This document shows, in pieces, positions 12,306 through 19,431 of a stretch of DNA of 27,449 bases (within the stretch, counting starts at the first letter, position 1; the number at the start of each line of letters is the position of its first letter). The DNA is from a virus: IMG/VR virus record IMGVR_UViG_3300042301_000914, positions 1-27,449 of that record; one strand, 5' to 3'. The notes under the pieces were generated by a model, which had not been told where the DNA came from, did no database searches, and was given only the letters and a program-made list of their open reading frames with translations. Made by a program: the position numbers and the translations under genes.

Positions 12306-13325
12306 ATGCCTACATCACCCCAACAGGTTAGTGAACCTACCAAAACCACGTTGCCAAGTAGTCCGTTAGACACTGATGGTCTGACTTCTTTACTTCGCCA
12401 GACTCTCTTCGCTGATCCAGAAGAGGAGCAAACTCAGGCTCAGACTGAGACAGAAACCGAAGAAGAGGAATCAGAATCTAGCGAGGAAATCGCAGAGGAT
12501 GATGCTGAATCTGAAGAATCTGAAACTGAATCTAATGTCGAAGACGATAATGCTGACGAGGCAGAAGAGTCTAAAGCTGACGATGAAGAAAAGCAGGATA
12601 AACAACTTTCCAAAGGTGTCCAGAAGCGGATCGACAAGTTAGTCGCTCAGAAGAAGGAAGCCGAGGCAAAGTTGCAAGCTCTCGCTGAAAAACTAGCCGA
12701 AACAGAGTCACAAGCTGCCAATTCCCAAAAGGAAGTGATTGTGAGTGACAAAGGATTGAACCCATACTTCAAGCTGCAAAGCGATACTGATGTTCATGCG
12801 GAAATCCGAAATGCAAGGCAGGTTAGACGGTGGGCTGAAGAGAATCCTGATGGTGCTGTTGTCCCTGGCAAGAATGGTGAGGAGATTGAATACTCTGCGG
12901 AAGACATCCGCAAGATCAAGCTCAACGCTATCGATGCACTGGAGGAACACTTGCCTTCGCAGTTAAACTACATCCAAACGCGCAAGCAATTCGATGCAGA
13001 GGCTGAAAAGACTTATCCCTTCTGGAAACAACGCAGTAGCCAAGAATATCAGTATGCTAACGCTTTGATTCGTGAGTTCCCAGAGATCCAAAAGTTCCCT
13101 GATTTCAAGCTCTCCATTGGAGATATGATCGAAGGCAAACGGATTCGGGAATCTAAGGTCAAGCCAACATCTGCTATTAAAAAGGCTCCATCAAATCCGA
13201 AGCAGACAGCATCTGCTCCTGTTCAAACTTCAAAGTCAATGAAAGCTCGCTCTACCGAGGAAGCATTCAGGAAAAACCCCAATCAGGATTCACTCAAAGC
13301 ACTTCTTGCTGAGAGGTTCCTGTAA
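12306..13325 (+). CDS. Scaffolding-like protein (acidic, coiled coil)
   Basis: A 339-residue protein from ATG 12306; TTG 12273 is in frame but would extend into the hairpin leader. It has a very acidic N-terminal domain (about 40-100; runs such as QTETETEEEESESSEE), then a basic-acidic coiled coil (KRIDKLVAQKKEAEAKLQAL, EKLAETESQ), and a basic C-terminus. Position between portal and major capsid, acidic start and coiled coil are what capsid scaffolding proteins show. No sequence match was made; the assignment rests on composition and synteny. Prohead assembly would use the C-terminus to contact the capsid. Confidence 0.7.
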   Translation: MPTSPQQVSEPTKTTLPSSPLDTDGLTSLLRQTLFADPEEEQTQAQTETETEEEESESSEEIAEDDAESEESETESNVEDDNADEAEESKADDEEKQDKQLSKGVQKRIDKLVAQKKEAEAKLQALAEKLAETESQAANSQKEVIVSDKGLNPYFKLQSDTDVHAEIRNARQVRRWAEENPDGAVVPGKNGEEIEYSAEDIRKIKLNAIDALEEHLPSQLNYIQTRKQFDAEAEKTYPFWKQRSSQEYQYANALIREFPEIQKFPDFKLSIGDMIEGKRIRESKVKPTSAIKKAPSNPKQTASAPVQTSKSMKARSTEEAFRKNPNQDSLKALLAERFL

Positions 13326-13353
13326 CCCAACAAACTCAAGAAAATAAAATATT

Positions 13354-14346
13354 ATGCCCGCTCTATTTGAACGCACTCAGGTCGGTAAGCGCGAAGACCT
13401 CGCCGATTACATCACACTCGTCGATGCCAAGGACACTCCCGTGACCTCGATGATCCCTAAAGGTAACAAACCAGGTAACACCTTGCTCCAATGGCAGGCT
13501 GACAATATGCCTACTCCATCTACCGCTGGTTCTGTTGACGGTGTTGACGTTACCTCATACGAAAACCTTAACTCTGGTCGCGCAATCCTGACTAACTATA
13601 TTCAGGTCTTCCAACGTGCAATCCGTGTCTCTCCTCTTTCGGTGGATGTTTCGATTGTTGCTGGTCTTCGTGATGAGCTTGCCGGAATGGTCGCTAAAGG
13701 TATCAAAACCCTTAAGCGCGACATGGAAGCTACTGTTTGCAGTGACAACGCCGCTCAGGTTGATGCAATCGTTAGCGATGTAGCAGTTCCATATAAAACC
13801 AAAGCTCTTGGCGTTTGGATTGCCAATGCTGCTGGCACTGTCGCACCAATCCCAACGGCATACTTGACCCCAACCACTAGCATTAACACCACTGCCACAG
13901 CTTCCTTCGCTGAAACTGATGCACAAGGCGTTCTGACTAGCATTTACAATCAGACCGGACAGATGAAAACCTATGACACTGTTGTAGGCCCAACCCTGAA
14001 ACGTGCTTTCAGTAACCTGCTCTACACTGCGACTGCTTCCGGCACGAATGCCTATGCAAGCATCCGCACTCTCCAGCGGGACGCCTTCAGCGATACGATC
14101 AGCTCTAGCGTTGATCTTTTTGAAGGTGACTTCGGTTCCCTCCGCCTGCATCCAACTCTGTTCAATCCTAATGCTTTCCGTGGTTATGTCCTTGATATGG
14201 ACCTCCTGGAGTTGCGTTATACTAACCTCCCACAGGTGACAGAGCTTCCTGATGCTGGTGGCGGCCCCGCACGGCTCATAAAAGCCGTGGCCGGACTGGT
14301 CTGCAAAAGTCCTCTAGGACTAGGAAAATTTGCTGCTACTGAATAA
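13354..14346 (+). CDS. Major capsid protein, SU10-like HK97-fold
   Basis: A 330-residue protein. The N-terminal region (GKREDLADYITLVDAKDTPV, then TSMIPKGNKPGNTLLQW) and YENLNSGRAILTNYIQVFQR match the SU10-like major capsid family (DUF5309/PF17236), which adopts the HK97 fold. The C-terminal part (RLHPTLFNPNAFRGYVLDMD, then KAVAGLVCKSPLG) is also typical. It follows the scaffold-like gene. The start is in an A/T-rich SD-less context (AAAATATTATG). Two hairpins sit in the last 80 bases of the coding sequence (14270-14321). High expression is expected. Confidence 0.9.
   Translation: MPALFERTQVGKREDLADYITLVDAKDTPVTSMIPKGNKPGNTLLQWQADNMPTPSTAGSVDGVDVTSYENLNSGRAILTNYIQVFQRAIRVSPLSVDVSIVAGLRDELAGMVAKGIKTLKRDMEATVCSDNAAQVDAIVSDVAVPYKTKALGVWIANAAGTVAPIPTAYLTPTTSINTTATASFAETDAQGVLTSIYNQTGQMKTYDTVVGPTLKRAFSNLLYTATASGTNAYASIRTLQRDAFSDTISSSVDLFEGDFGSLRLHPTLFNPNAFRGYVLDMDLLELRYTNLPQVTELPDAGGGPARLIKAVAGLVCKSPLGLGKFAATE
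14270..14321 (+). other. Two hairpins at the 3' end of the capsid gene
   Basis: CACGGCT (14270-14276) pairs with AGCCGTG (14283-14289) around a CATAAA loop, in a locally GC-rich stretch. AGTCCT (14308-14313) pairs with AGGACT (14316-14321). They lie inside the coding frame, about 25 bases before the stop. They may protect the 3' end of the capsid message or reduce read-through; no T-run follows. Visible in sequence, role inferred. Confidence 0.5.
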
Positions 14347-14380
14347 TAGCAAATCCTAGACCAAGCATCGCGTAACACAT

Positions 14381-14483
14381 CCTCAGCCATTACCTATGAT
14401 CGAACAAATCCCCGAAGAACTTCACGGCGCTATGCTTAAAGAGTTCAAGACAGGATGGAACTTTCAGAAGGTAATGGCTGAGG
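14381..14483 (+). promoter_or_regulatory. Perfect 15-bp inverted repeat flanking a start codon
   Basis: CCTCAGCCATTACCT (14381-14395) is the exact reverse complement of AGGTAATGGCTGAGG (14469-14483). The left arm ends one base before ATG 14396; the right arm is inside the new gene (codons 25-30). In RNA this makes a 15-bp stem with a 73-base loop that starts at the start codon. It is far too long a match for chance. Likely a translational control or RNase III-processing site, setting the ratio between capsid and neck genes (inference). Confidence 0.65.
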
Positions 14484-14755
14484 CTCAAACGCAAGCAGTA
14501 GGCAAGGTTAACCAAATCCGAGCCAAGTCGATTGACGGCATTGGCCAACTACAAATGCGAGTCAATGCAGACTCGTTTCATTACTGGGGACAGCGTTTAG
14601 GCTATGACTGCTGGAAGGATGCAGCATTTCGTAAGCGTTACATGGAGAAGAATCCCTACTGTAAAGTGAACAGCGGTGGAACAAAGGAAATTCATGTCGG
14701 TTACACTGGTTCACCCTCGACTCGTAACGTAAAATACCGTAAAGTCTTCGCGTGA
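14396..14755 (+). CDS. Phage structural or assembly protein of unknown function (119 aa)
   Basis: A 119-residue protein right after the capsid gene and before the neck gene. It has an N-terminal helix (IPEELHGAMLKEFKTGWNFQ) and a central aromatic segment (SFHYWGQRLGYDCWKDAAFR, then KRYMEKNPYC). The stop overlaps the next start in GTGA. No family is recognised. The pattern of small head-tail genes at this position suggests a neck or completion protein. The start codon sits in the loop of a 15-bp RNA stem. Confidence 0.7.
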   Translation: MIEQIPEELHGAMLKEFKTGWNFQKVMAEAQTQAVGKVNQIRAKSIDGIGQLQMRVNADSFHYWGQRLGYDCWKDAAFRKRYMEKNPYCKVNSGGTKEIHVGYTGSPSTRNVKYRKVFA

Positions 14756-15513
14756 GAACAACCAACTTTAGTGAGATTCTATACCGTGCCGTGACGTTAT
14801 GCGGAATGGATCGTTCAGCGATTCAAGACTCGACGTTTCGCATGATTCGAGATTTCACGACTCAGCGCATCTCTGACATCTGGGAGCAGGAACCCTGGCC
14901 TGATATTGTCCGAGTGGAAGAGATGGCTGTAACGACTGGAGACGATTCTGTCGCCTACATCGACATAACAGAATCTTATGGTGACATTTTGAATGTTTAT
15001 CAACTTAACCCTCGCGTTACTGCCAGAGCAGTCAATGTGAGTTACTATCTCGACAATAGCGGTGCTTCTTCCCGCATTGTGATGATGAGTTCCACAAACC
15101 CTGTCTGGGTAGAGTATCGTTTGCCACCTCCGACGTTCTTTGGTGAGGCTTATGATGCCAGCGCAAACTATTCGGCTGGCGCACAGATCTACTTCGATAC
15201 TGGGACATTAACAGGAAGTTATCAGCCATCGAAGACTTCAGGCGGATCAGGTAACTTTTACACCTGCTTGTCTGCTGGTAACTCAGGAGAGAATCCGGTG
15301 AATACACCAGCACGCTGGCAGATGGTTGAAATCCCATATTTCACCACTGATTACCTTGTCCGAGCTATCTTTTCAGACTATCTTCGTTCTGAGTCTCAGT
15401 TTGATTCTGCTGCTATTGCAGATCAGGAAGCAGACCAAGCTAAGATGATGCAAGTTGACCGTGTTCTTCGCTCTGAGGGACAGATTAAGACAATGAGAGT
15501 TTACACTTACTAA
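14752..15513 (+). CDS. Head-tail adaptor (neck) protein with a carbohydrate-binding-like insert
   Basis: A 253-residue protein with GTG start 14752 overlapping the preceding stop (GTGA). The N-terminus (SEILYRAVTLCGMDRSAIQD, then RMIRDFTTQRISDIWEQEPW) resembles podovirus adaptor proteins that join portal to tail. In the middle, GAQIYFDTGTLTGSYQPSKT and GNFYTCLSAG-x-SGENPVN-x-PARWQMVEIP resemble a CBM5/12-like chitin/carbohydrate-binding module (aromatic Y/W, with W before the final V.IP). The C-terminus is helical with YLRSESQFDSAAIADQEADQ. Such modules in adaptor proteins are known in phages, and their ligand is not predictable here. Confidence 0.75.
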   Translation: MRTTNFSEILYRAVTLCGMDRSAIQDSTFRMIRDFTTQRISDIWEQEPWPDIVRVEEMAVTTGDDSVAYIDITESYGDILNVYQLNPRVTARAVNVSYYLDNSGASSRIVMMSSTNPVWVEYRLPPPTFFGEAYDASANYSAGAQIYFDTGTLTGSYQPSKTSGGSGNFYTCLSAGNSGENPVNTPARWQMVEIPYFTTDYLVRAIFSDYLRSESQFDSAAIADQEADQAKMMQVDRVLRSEGQIKTMRVYTY

Positions 15514-15515
15514 TT

Positions 15516-15779
15516 ATGCTAAATAACGTAAATATCGCAGGAGCAGCAGGTGCTTGCCATGGTGTTGATGTTGAAACATCTACAACCGCAGTAACAGGCA
15601 AGTTCTATGCCATCCAGGTTCTCGCTGATGCCAACTTTTCCGTGTTCACCGAGAACGGCAAGACTGGCGATGCTATGACAGGCTTTACCATTCCAGCAGG
15701 AACGACACTAATCAACGGTTTAGGCATCACGGCCTTCACCTTGGCTTCTGGACGAGTCCGTGCTTACAAACTCCCATAG
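15516..15779 (+). CDS. Small virion-associated protein, beta-rich
   Basis: An 87-residue protein, two bases after the neck gene stop (context TACTAATTATG), no SD. It has an all-beta layout with alternating hydrophobics (GKFYAIQVLADANFSVFTEN, then MTGFTIPAGTTLINGLGITAF). This resembles short phage proteins of the 'tG.f.aI....dt.f....g......l.g..ip.Gt.l.g.it.f.l.sG.v.ay' type often near neck and fibre genes (recalled). Probably a small head-fibre or decoration protein; uncertain. Confidence 0.7.
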   Translation: MLNNVNIAGAAGACHGVDVETSTTAVTGKFYAIQVLADANFSVFTENGKTGDAMTGFTIPAGTTLINGLGITAFTLASGRVRAYKLP

Positions 15780-15788
15780 TAATCTCTG

Positions 15789-15935
15789 ATGATTGCAATT
15801 ACCCTTTCGGTTAACATCAAGCCAGTTGACGGCTTCTCTGGTGAACCACCAGAGCCAGCTTTCTTGCTGTTGGCTGATGGGGCTAGCTTCTTCCTGCTTG
15901 CTGATGGAACTTCAAAACTTTTGCTTAACGACTAA
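15789..15935 (+). CDS. Very small repeat protein (48 aa)
   Basis: ATG 15789 to TAA 15933-15935, 48 residues: MIAITLSVNIKPVDGFSGEP, then PEPAFLLLADGASFFLLADG and TSKLLLND. The repeat LLLADGAS/FLLADGTS is a direct internal duplication. It fills the gap between the 15516 gene and the fibre gene at 15938, whose ATG follows the stop by two bases. Similar short LLLADG-type proteins accompany virion genes in some phages (recalled). A hydrophobic-plus-Asp/Gly repeat would suit a beta-stacked peptide. Confidence 0.65.
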   Translation: MIAITLSVNIKPVDGFSGEPPEPAFLLLADGASFFLLADGTSKLLLND

Positions 15936-15937
15936 TT

Positions 15938-17107
15938 ATGCCAGACTCGACACTCGCCAACTTAACAGCAGCTACTGCTGCAACTGGTGGATTGTTTTAC
16001 GGAACTCAATCTGGAGTCGATAAGAAGTTCACTTCAACCGCTGCTGGAGCTGCTCTAATCGAAGCTGCTGACGTAGCTGCACAGCAGTCTCTACTCTCAG
16101 TCCTTCCTCTTTCTGGTGGCACTCTCACAGGCACGTTGACAGGCACAACCTTTGTGGGTGCTTTAACAGGAACAGCAAGCGGAAACCTTGTCGCAGGTGG
16201 AGCACTCGGAACGCCTTCTAGCGGCACGTTAACTAACTGCACCAACATTCCAGCAGCTAACCTGACTGGAACGATTGACACAGCTAGACTGCCTGCAACG
16301 ATTACAGGTCTAACCAGTGTCACAAGCACGACATTTGTTGGCGCATTGACTGGCACAGCATCGGGCAATCTAGTTGCTGGCGGAGCTTTAGGCACACCAT
16401 CAAGCGGAACGCTGACAAGCTGTACAGGGCTTCCATTAAGCACTGGCGTTACAGGTGACTTACCTCTTGCTAATCTTGCACAGTCTTCAGCGGCATCGAA
16501 ACTGCTTGGACGAGGATCAGAATCAGGTGCAGGCGATTTTCAAGAGATCACGATTGGCTCTGGACTTAGCATGTCAGGCACAACTCTAAGTGCCAGCGGT
16601 GGCGGTGGTGGTGGATCATCTAACGTGTGGATTCCGGCTTCTGCGTGGATACCAAAAACAACGGCAGGTTGCGGTGTTGATTCCGTTGAAACGACGACAA
16701 ACGACCAGAATTTTGACCAGCTTCTTTTTGATGCCGGAACTGATGAATTTGCCGACGCTCTAGTCATCTTACCGAACAATTACAACAATGGCTCAATCAC
16801 GGCTCGGTTTTATTGGACTGCCAGCAGTGGCAGTGGCGATGTCATCTGGGCCATTCAAGGACGCGCATTTGCAAACGACGACGCTCTTGATACCGCAGCC
16901 GGAACAGCGCAGACGGTGACTGACACGCTGATTGCTGCAAATGACATGCACGTTAGCTCGGCAACGTCAGCCTGCACTATTGGGGGAACTCCTGCGGCCA
17001 ATACACCAGTGCAATTAACCATCTACCGCGATGCCAACGCTGGCGGCGATACGCTTGGAGCAGACGCTCGTTTGCTTGGCGTTGAAATCCTTTACACCAC
17101 GGCATAA
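15938..17107 (+). CDS. Tail fibre protein A with codon-scrambled repeats
   Basis: A 389-residue fibre. The N-terminal domain (about 1-55; MPDSTLANLTAATAATGGLF, then YGTQSGVDKKFTSTAAGAAL) is shared with the fibre gene at 18202 and is probably the virion anchor. Residues 70-99 and 131-160 are two copies of a 30-residue Gly/Thr/Ala repeat (starts TTFVGALTGTASGNLVAGGA), typical of phage fibre stalks. A poly-Gly linker (ASGGGGGGSS, about 221-231) joins a C-terminal beta-sandwich (SNVWIPASAWIPKTTAGCGV onward) likely to bind receptor. The start context is TAATTATG, no SD. A lectin-like gene follows at once. Role: host recognition. Confidence 0.8.
   Translation: MPDSTLANLTAATAATGGLFYGTQSGVDKKFTSTAAGAALIEAADVAAQQSLLSVLPLSGGTLTGTLTGTTFVGALTGTASGNLVAGGALGTPSSGTLTNCTNIPAANLTGTIDTARLPATITGLTSVTSTTFVGALTGTASGNLVAGGALGTPSSGTLTSCTGLPLSTGVTGDLPLANLAQSSAASKLLGRGSESGAGDFQEITIGSGLSMSGTTLSASGGGGGGSSNVWIPASAWIPKTTAGCGVDSVETTTNDQNFDQLLFDAGTDEFADALVILPNNYNNGSITARFYWTASSGSGDVIWAIQGRAFANDDALDTAAGTAQTVTDTLIAANDMHVSSATSACTIGGTPAANTPVQLTIYRDANAGGDTLGADARLLGVEILYTTA
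16145..16417. repeat. Two 30-codon repeats with identical protein but different codons
   Basis: Codons at 16145-16234 and 16328-16417 encode 30 identical residues, but only 6 of 30 codons are the same; all 24 others differ synonymously. Repeats of this quality should share DNA sequence if the duplication were recent. The pattern may prevent recombination between copies, or reflect a very old duplication under strong protein-level selection. Seen directly in the sequence; the cause is inference. Confidence 0.85.
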
Positions 17108-17785
17108 ATGAGAGCGCGTCATCGTCATTTTAACCCAAAGGGTACTGGTGCTGTTTTAGCTTTGGATGCTCGTTTTATAACTGGCCTTGCAGATGGCGCT
17201 AATGTTAGCACTTGGACCAGTCGAACCGGCAGCAATAATGCTACTCAAGCCACATCTGGAAACCAGCCTACATACGAAACCAACGAATTAAACGGTAATC
17301 CTGTGGTGTTGTTCAACGGCAGTAAAGTGATGACAACTCCAGGGCTTTCAGCTCAACCCATGTCTGTTGTTTGCATTGCTCGACACAATACTGGAACCTC
17401 GTATATATTTGATGGAGTTAGCAACAACCGAGCCGCACTAGGATCAGGTTTATCAACTGGTAGTTCTAATTCCAAAATGGAATCCTTTGCCGGAACAACG
17501 GTTTATGGTGCTGATCAGTCGTTCAACACTGGAGAATATTTTATATGGAGAACCATATTTAATGATTCATCTTCTTCCATTTCAAAAAATGGTTCCTCAT
17601 TTGCCAGCGGAAATCCTGGAACTCAAAGCCTTTCAGGCGGAATGACTATAGGAAATCGTTTTGCTTTGTCGTTTTATCTTAATGGAGCCATTGCTTTTAT
17701 TAACGTCATTCCAAGCGTCAGTGTTACTTTGCTTAAGAGGTTGGAACAAGTCGCTGCCTTTAGCTTTAAAATTCCATGCTCATGA
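17108..17785 (+). CDS. Lectin-like (LamG/concanavalin fold) virion protein
   Basis: A 225-residue protein beginning immediately after fibre A (TAA then ATG 17108). The pattern VLALDARFITGLADGANVST, then WTSRTGSNNATQATSGNQPT and LNGNPVVLFNGSKVMTT resembles LamG/concanavalin-like beta-sandwich domains (WxDxSGxxxxaxQ, PxyxxxxxNGxPvvxFdG). No signal peptide. The gene is much AT-richer (about 30% GC in the 60-base sample 17521-17580, against about 52% in fibre A), so it may be a newly acquired receptor-binding module. The next gene overlaps its stop by four bases (ATGA 17782-17785). Probably part of the receptor-binding complex with fibre A. Confidence 0.65.
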   Translation: MRARHRHFNPKGTGAVLALDARFITGLADGANVSTWTSRTGSNNATQATSGNQPTYETNELNGNPVVLFNGSKVMTTPGLSAQPMSVVCIARHNTGTSYIFDGVSNNRAALGSGLSTGSSNSKMESFAGTTVYGADQSFNTGEYFIWRTIFNDSSSSISKNGSSFASGNPGTQSLSGGMTIGNRFALSFYLNGAIAFINVIPSVSVTLLKRLEQVAAFSFKIPCS

Positions 17786-18198
17786 CATATCTTACTTATA
17801 ATCTTCAGCTTAGAAAAGAATCCGACGCAAATGTCATTTCAAATTTATTGCGTAAGGGTTGGAAAGAAGCCCCTCCGCCAAGTTACGACATCAATACTCA
17901 ATTTATTGAATGGGTAAATGGCGATTGGGTTGTGAAGCCGATTCAGTTGTCATCTGCGGTGGTTTCTATGCGAAGTTTCCGTGAGGCGTGTGGACGTGAA
18001 TTGATGATCCAGATCAACGCCTTTGTTGCCAGCATCGAAGACCTTAATGAACGCTTTAAAGCGCAGACTGACCTAGAGTTTGCAACTACTGTATCAAGAG
18101 CACATCCTCGCGTTGCTCAAGTCGCTGCTGCTCTCAACAAAACTGACGCTGAGATTGATCAGGTATTTATCAACGCACAGCAACTAGACGCCTCCTAA
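17782..18198 (+). CDS. Fibre-associated protein, possible assembly chaperone
   Basis: A 138-residue protein starting at ATG 17782 overlapping the previous stop in ATGA (the upstream ATG 17776 would add two residues). The C-terminal half (VSMRSFREACGRELMIQINA, then ARVAQ-like AHPRVAQVAAALNKTDAEIDQVF) resembles the small helical proteins that follow phage fibre genes and end in a 'A-LxxTxxxIDxxFxxA' signature; I recall this from tail-fibre assembly or accessory proteins. The N-terminus contains QFIEWVNGDWVVKP, a WxxGxW-type motif. A chaperone or fibre-tip function is inferred from position. Confidence 0.6.
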   Translation: MTYLTYNLQLRKESDANVISNLLRKGWKEAPPPSYDINTQFIEWVNGDWVVKPIQLSSAVVSMRSFREACGRELMIQINAFVASIEDLNERFKAQTDLEFATTVSRAHPRVAQVAAALNKTDAEIDQVFINAQQLDAS

Positions 18199-18201
18199 AA
18201 T

Positions 18202-18897
18202 ATGCCTGACTCAACTTTAAGCAACTTAACAGCAGCAACCACTGGACTAGGTGGTTTGTTCTATGGGACTCAATCAGGCATTGACAAGAAATTCACCTCG
18301 ACGGCAGCAGGTGCAGCATTGCTTGAAGCAGCTAATGCAGCGGCTCAGAGGACAGCGATGGGGGTGCCTTCAACGACTGACCTCGACGCCAAGCTGAATC
18401 TAGCTGGTGGTGCATTGACTGGTGCAATCTCCATGCCTCTGGCTGCTAGTGAAACTCTGGCTAACGCAAGGATCAACGGAATCTGTTTTGGTGCGGATGC
18501 AGCATCTTCAACCAATACAATCTCAAGTTACAATAACAGCTTCCATTTTTATACGGGATCGAGGCTGAGTATGTTGAATACATCTCTTGAATTAGGGCTG
18601 CATCCAGACATCAAGATTGGATGGGCTGCTCATTCTGGTGCTAACGTAGGAAAAGACTTGTATGTTGGAAGAGCGTCTGCTGCTGTTCTACAGCTAGGTG
18701 AGAACGCTGCAACAACTGCCACGAATCAAACGATCAAAGCTCATAACGTCACAGCTGGCACAGGTGCAAACCTGATCCTAAGCGGTGGCACTGGCAGCGT
18801 TTCGAACGGTGTTGTGATTATCTCACGACTTCCTACTTCTAACCCTGGGCCAGGCATCCTTTGGAACAACGACGGAACACCTGCAATCGGAACCTAA
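18202..18897 (+). CDS. Tail fibre protein B sharing the anchor domain of fibre A
   Basis: A 231-residue protein. The first 40 residues align without gaps with fibre A (35 identical), but 23 of the 35 matching codons are different synonyms. After this anchor the sequence is unrelated: LNLAGGALTGAISMPLAASE, then a beta-helix-like body and the end SNGVVIISRLPTSN-x-GPGILWNNDGT. The last motif resembles the 'lwnddG' end of many phage fibre and structural tips. Start context CCTCCTAAAATATG, without SD. Two fibre types on one anchor suggest interchangeable receptor-binding units. Confidence 0.75.
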   Translation: MPDSTLSNLTAATTGLGGLFYGTQSGIDKKFTSTAAGAALLEAANAAAQRTAMGVPSTTDLDAKLNLAGGALTGAISMPLAASETLANARINGICFGADAASSTNTISSYNNSFHFYTGSRLSMLNTSLELGLHPDIKIGWAAHSGANVGKDLYVGRASAAVLQLGENAATTATNQTIKAHNVTAGTGANLILSGGTGSVSNGVVIISRLPTSNPGPGILWNNDGTPAIGT

Positions 18898-18899
18898 TC

Positions 18900-19058
18900 A
18901 TGACACCAGCAGAGATCAGAGAACTGGCTAAGATGCTCGCTGTAAACCTTGCAGCAGCAGCAGAAACACGCAATCAGTTCGTTTACAACGCTACCCTCGC
19001 CGGAGTGGAGCAAGTCCTGCTGGAGCAGATGCCAGACGAACAAACAGTAGAACAATAA
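18900..19058 (+). CDS. Small helical protein before the lysis cassette (52 aa)
   Basis: ATG 18900 directly follows the fibre B stop (TAATCATG) and ends at TAA 19056-19058: MTPAEIRELAKMLAVNLAAA, then AETRNQFVYNATLAGVEQVL. It is helical and partly hydrophobic without a clear membrane segment. A longer TTG start at 18861 overlaps the fibre gene and is less likely. Function unknown; location suggests a fibre- or lysis-related helper. Confidence 0.6.
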   Translation: MTPAEIRELAKMLAVNLAAAAETRNQFVYNATLAGVEQVLLEQMPDEQTVEQ

Positions 19059-19062
19059 CTTC

Positions 19063-19230
19063 ATGCAAGACAACCACGTCACACCTTTTATTGGCTCACT
19101 AATTGCCTTTGCAAGCACTGTGACGAGCATGGCAGAGATCGAAGTTTGGTTGAAGCTGAGTTCTCTCGCAGTCGGGACTCTAGCTGGCATTCTAGGCTGC
19201 ATTTCAGCAATCAATAACCTCCGTAAATAA
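19063..19230 (+). CDS. Holin-like small membrane protein
   Basis: ATG 19063 to TAA 19228-19230, 55 residues: MQDNHVTPFIGSLIAFASTV, then TSMAEIEVWLKLSSLAVGTL and AGILGCISAINNLRK. There are two hydrophobic segments (about 9-22 and 35-50) joined by a charged loop, and a basic end. Short length, two transmembrane segments and adjacency to the endolysin are typical of class II holins that open the inner membrane at lysis. No sequence family is claimed. Confidence 0.65.
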   Translation: MQDNHVTPFIGSLIAFASTVTSMAEIEVWLKLSSLAVGTLAGILGCISAINNLRK

Positions 19231-19231
19231 T

Positions 19232-19408
19232 ATGAAAAAGAACATCTTCAAAAACTGGAAAACGAGCATCGCTGGATTCTTTGGCGTTGCCTCTGTCGTT
19301 GTCCCTGTAATGTTTCCACAGTATGCCACAGTTGCTCACCAAGTAACGGCTCTCGCTGTGAGTCTTGGCTTGATTGCTGCCAAGGATGGAGATAAGAGCG
19401 GCATCTAG
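19232..19408 (+). CDS. Second holin-like protein (AKD type)
   Basis: ATG 19232 to TAG 19406-19408, 58 residues: MKKNIFKNWKTSIAGFFGVA, then SVVVPVMFPQYATVAHQVTA and LAVSLGLIAAKDGDKSGI. There is a basic N-terminus, two hydrophobic segments, and the LGLIAAKDGDKSG end common to a group of phage holin-like proteins (recalled). The start follows the previous stop by one base. The pair with the 19063 gene may form a holin/antiholin couple, which is an inference. Confidence 0.65.
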   Translation: MKKNIFKNWKTSIAGFFGVASVVVPVMFPQYATVAHQVTALAVSLGLIAAKDGDKSGI

Positions 19409-19431
19409 TCCTGTCTCAGATCCATTGCGCC

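Noticed and set aside
13555-14151. 198-codon minus-strand frame across the capsid gene
   Set aside because: Shadow of the capsid coding sequence; no start signals and no family features.
16006-16443. 145-codon minus-strand frame across fibre A
   Set aside because: Shadow frame of low-complexity Gly/Thr/Ala repeats.
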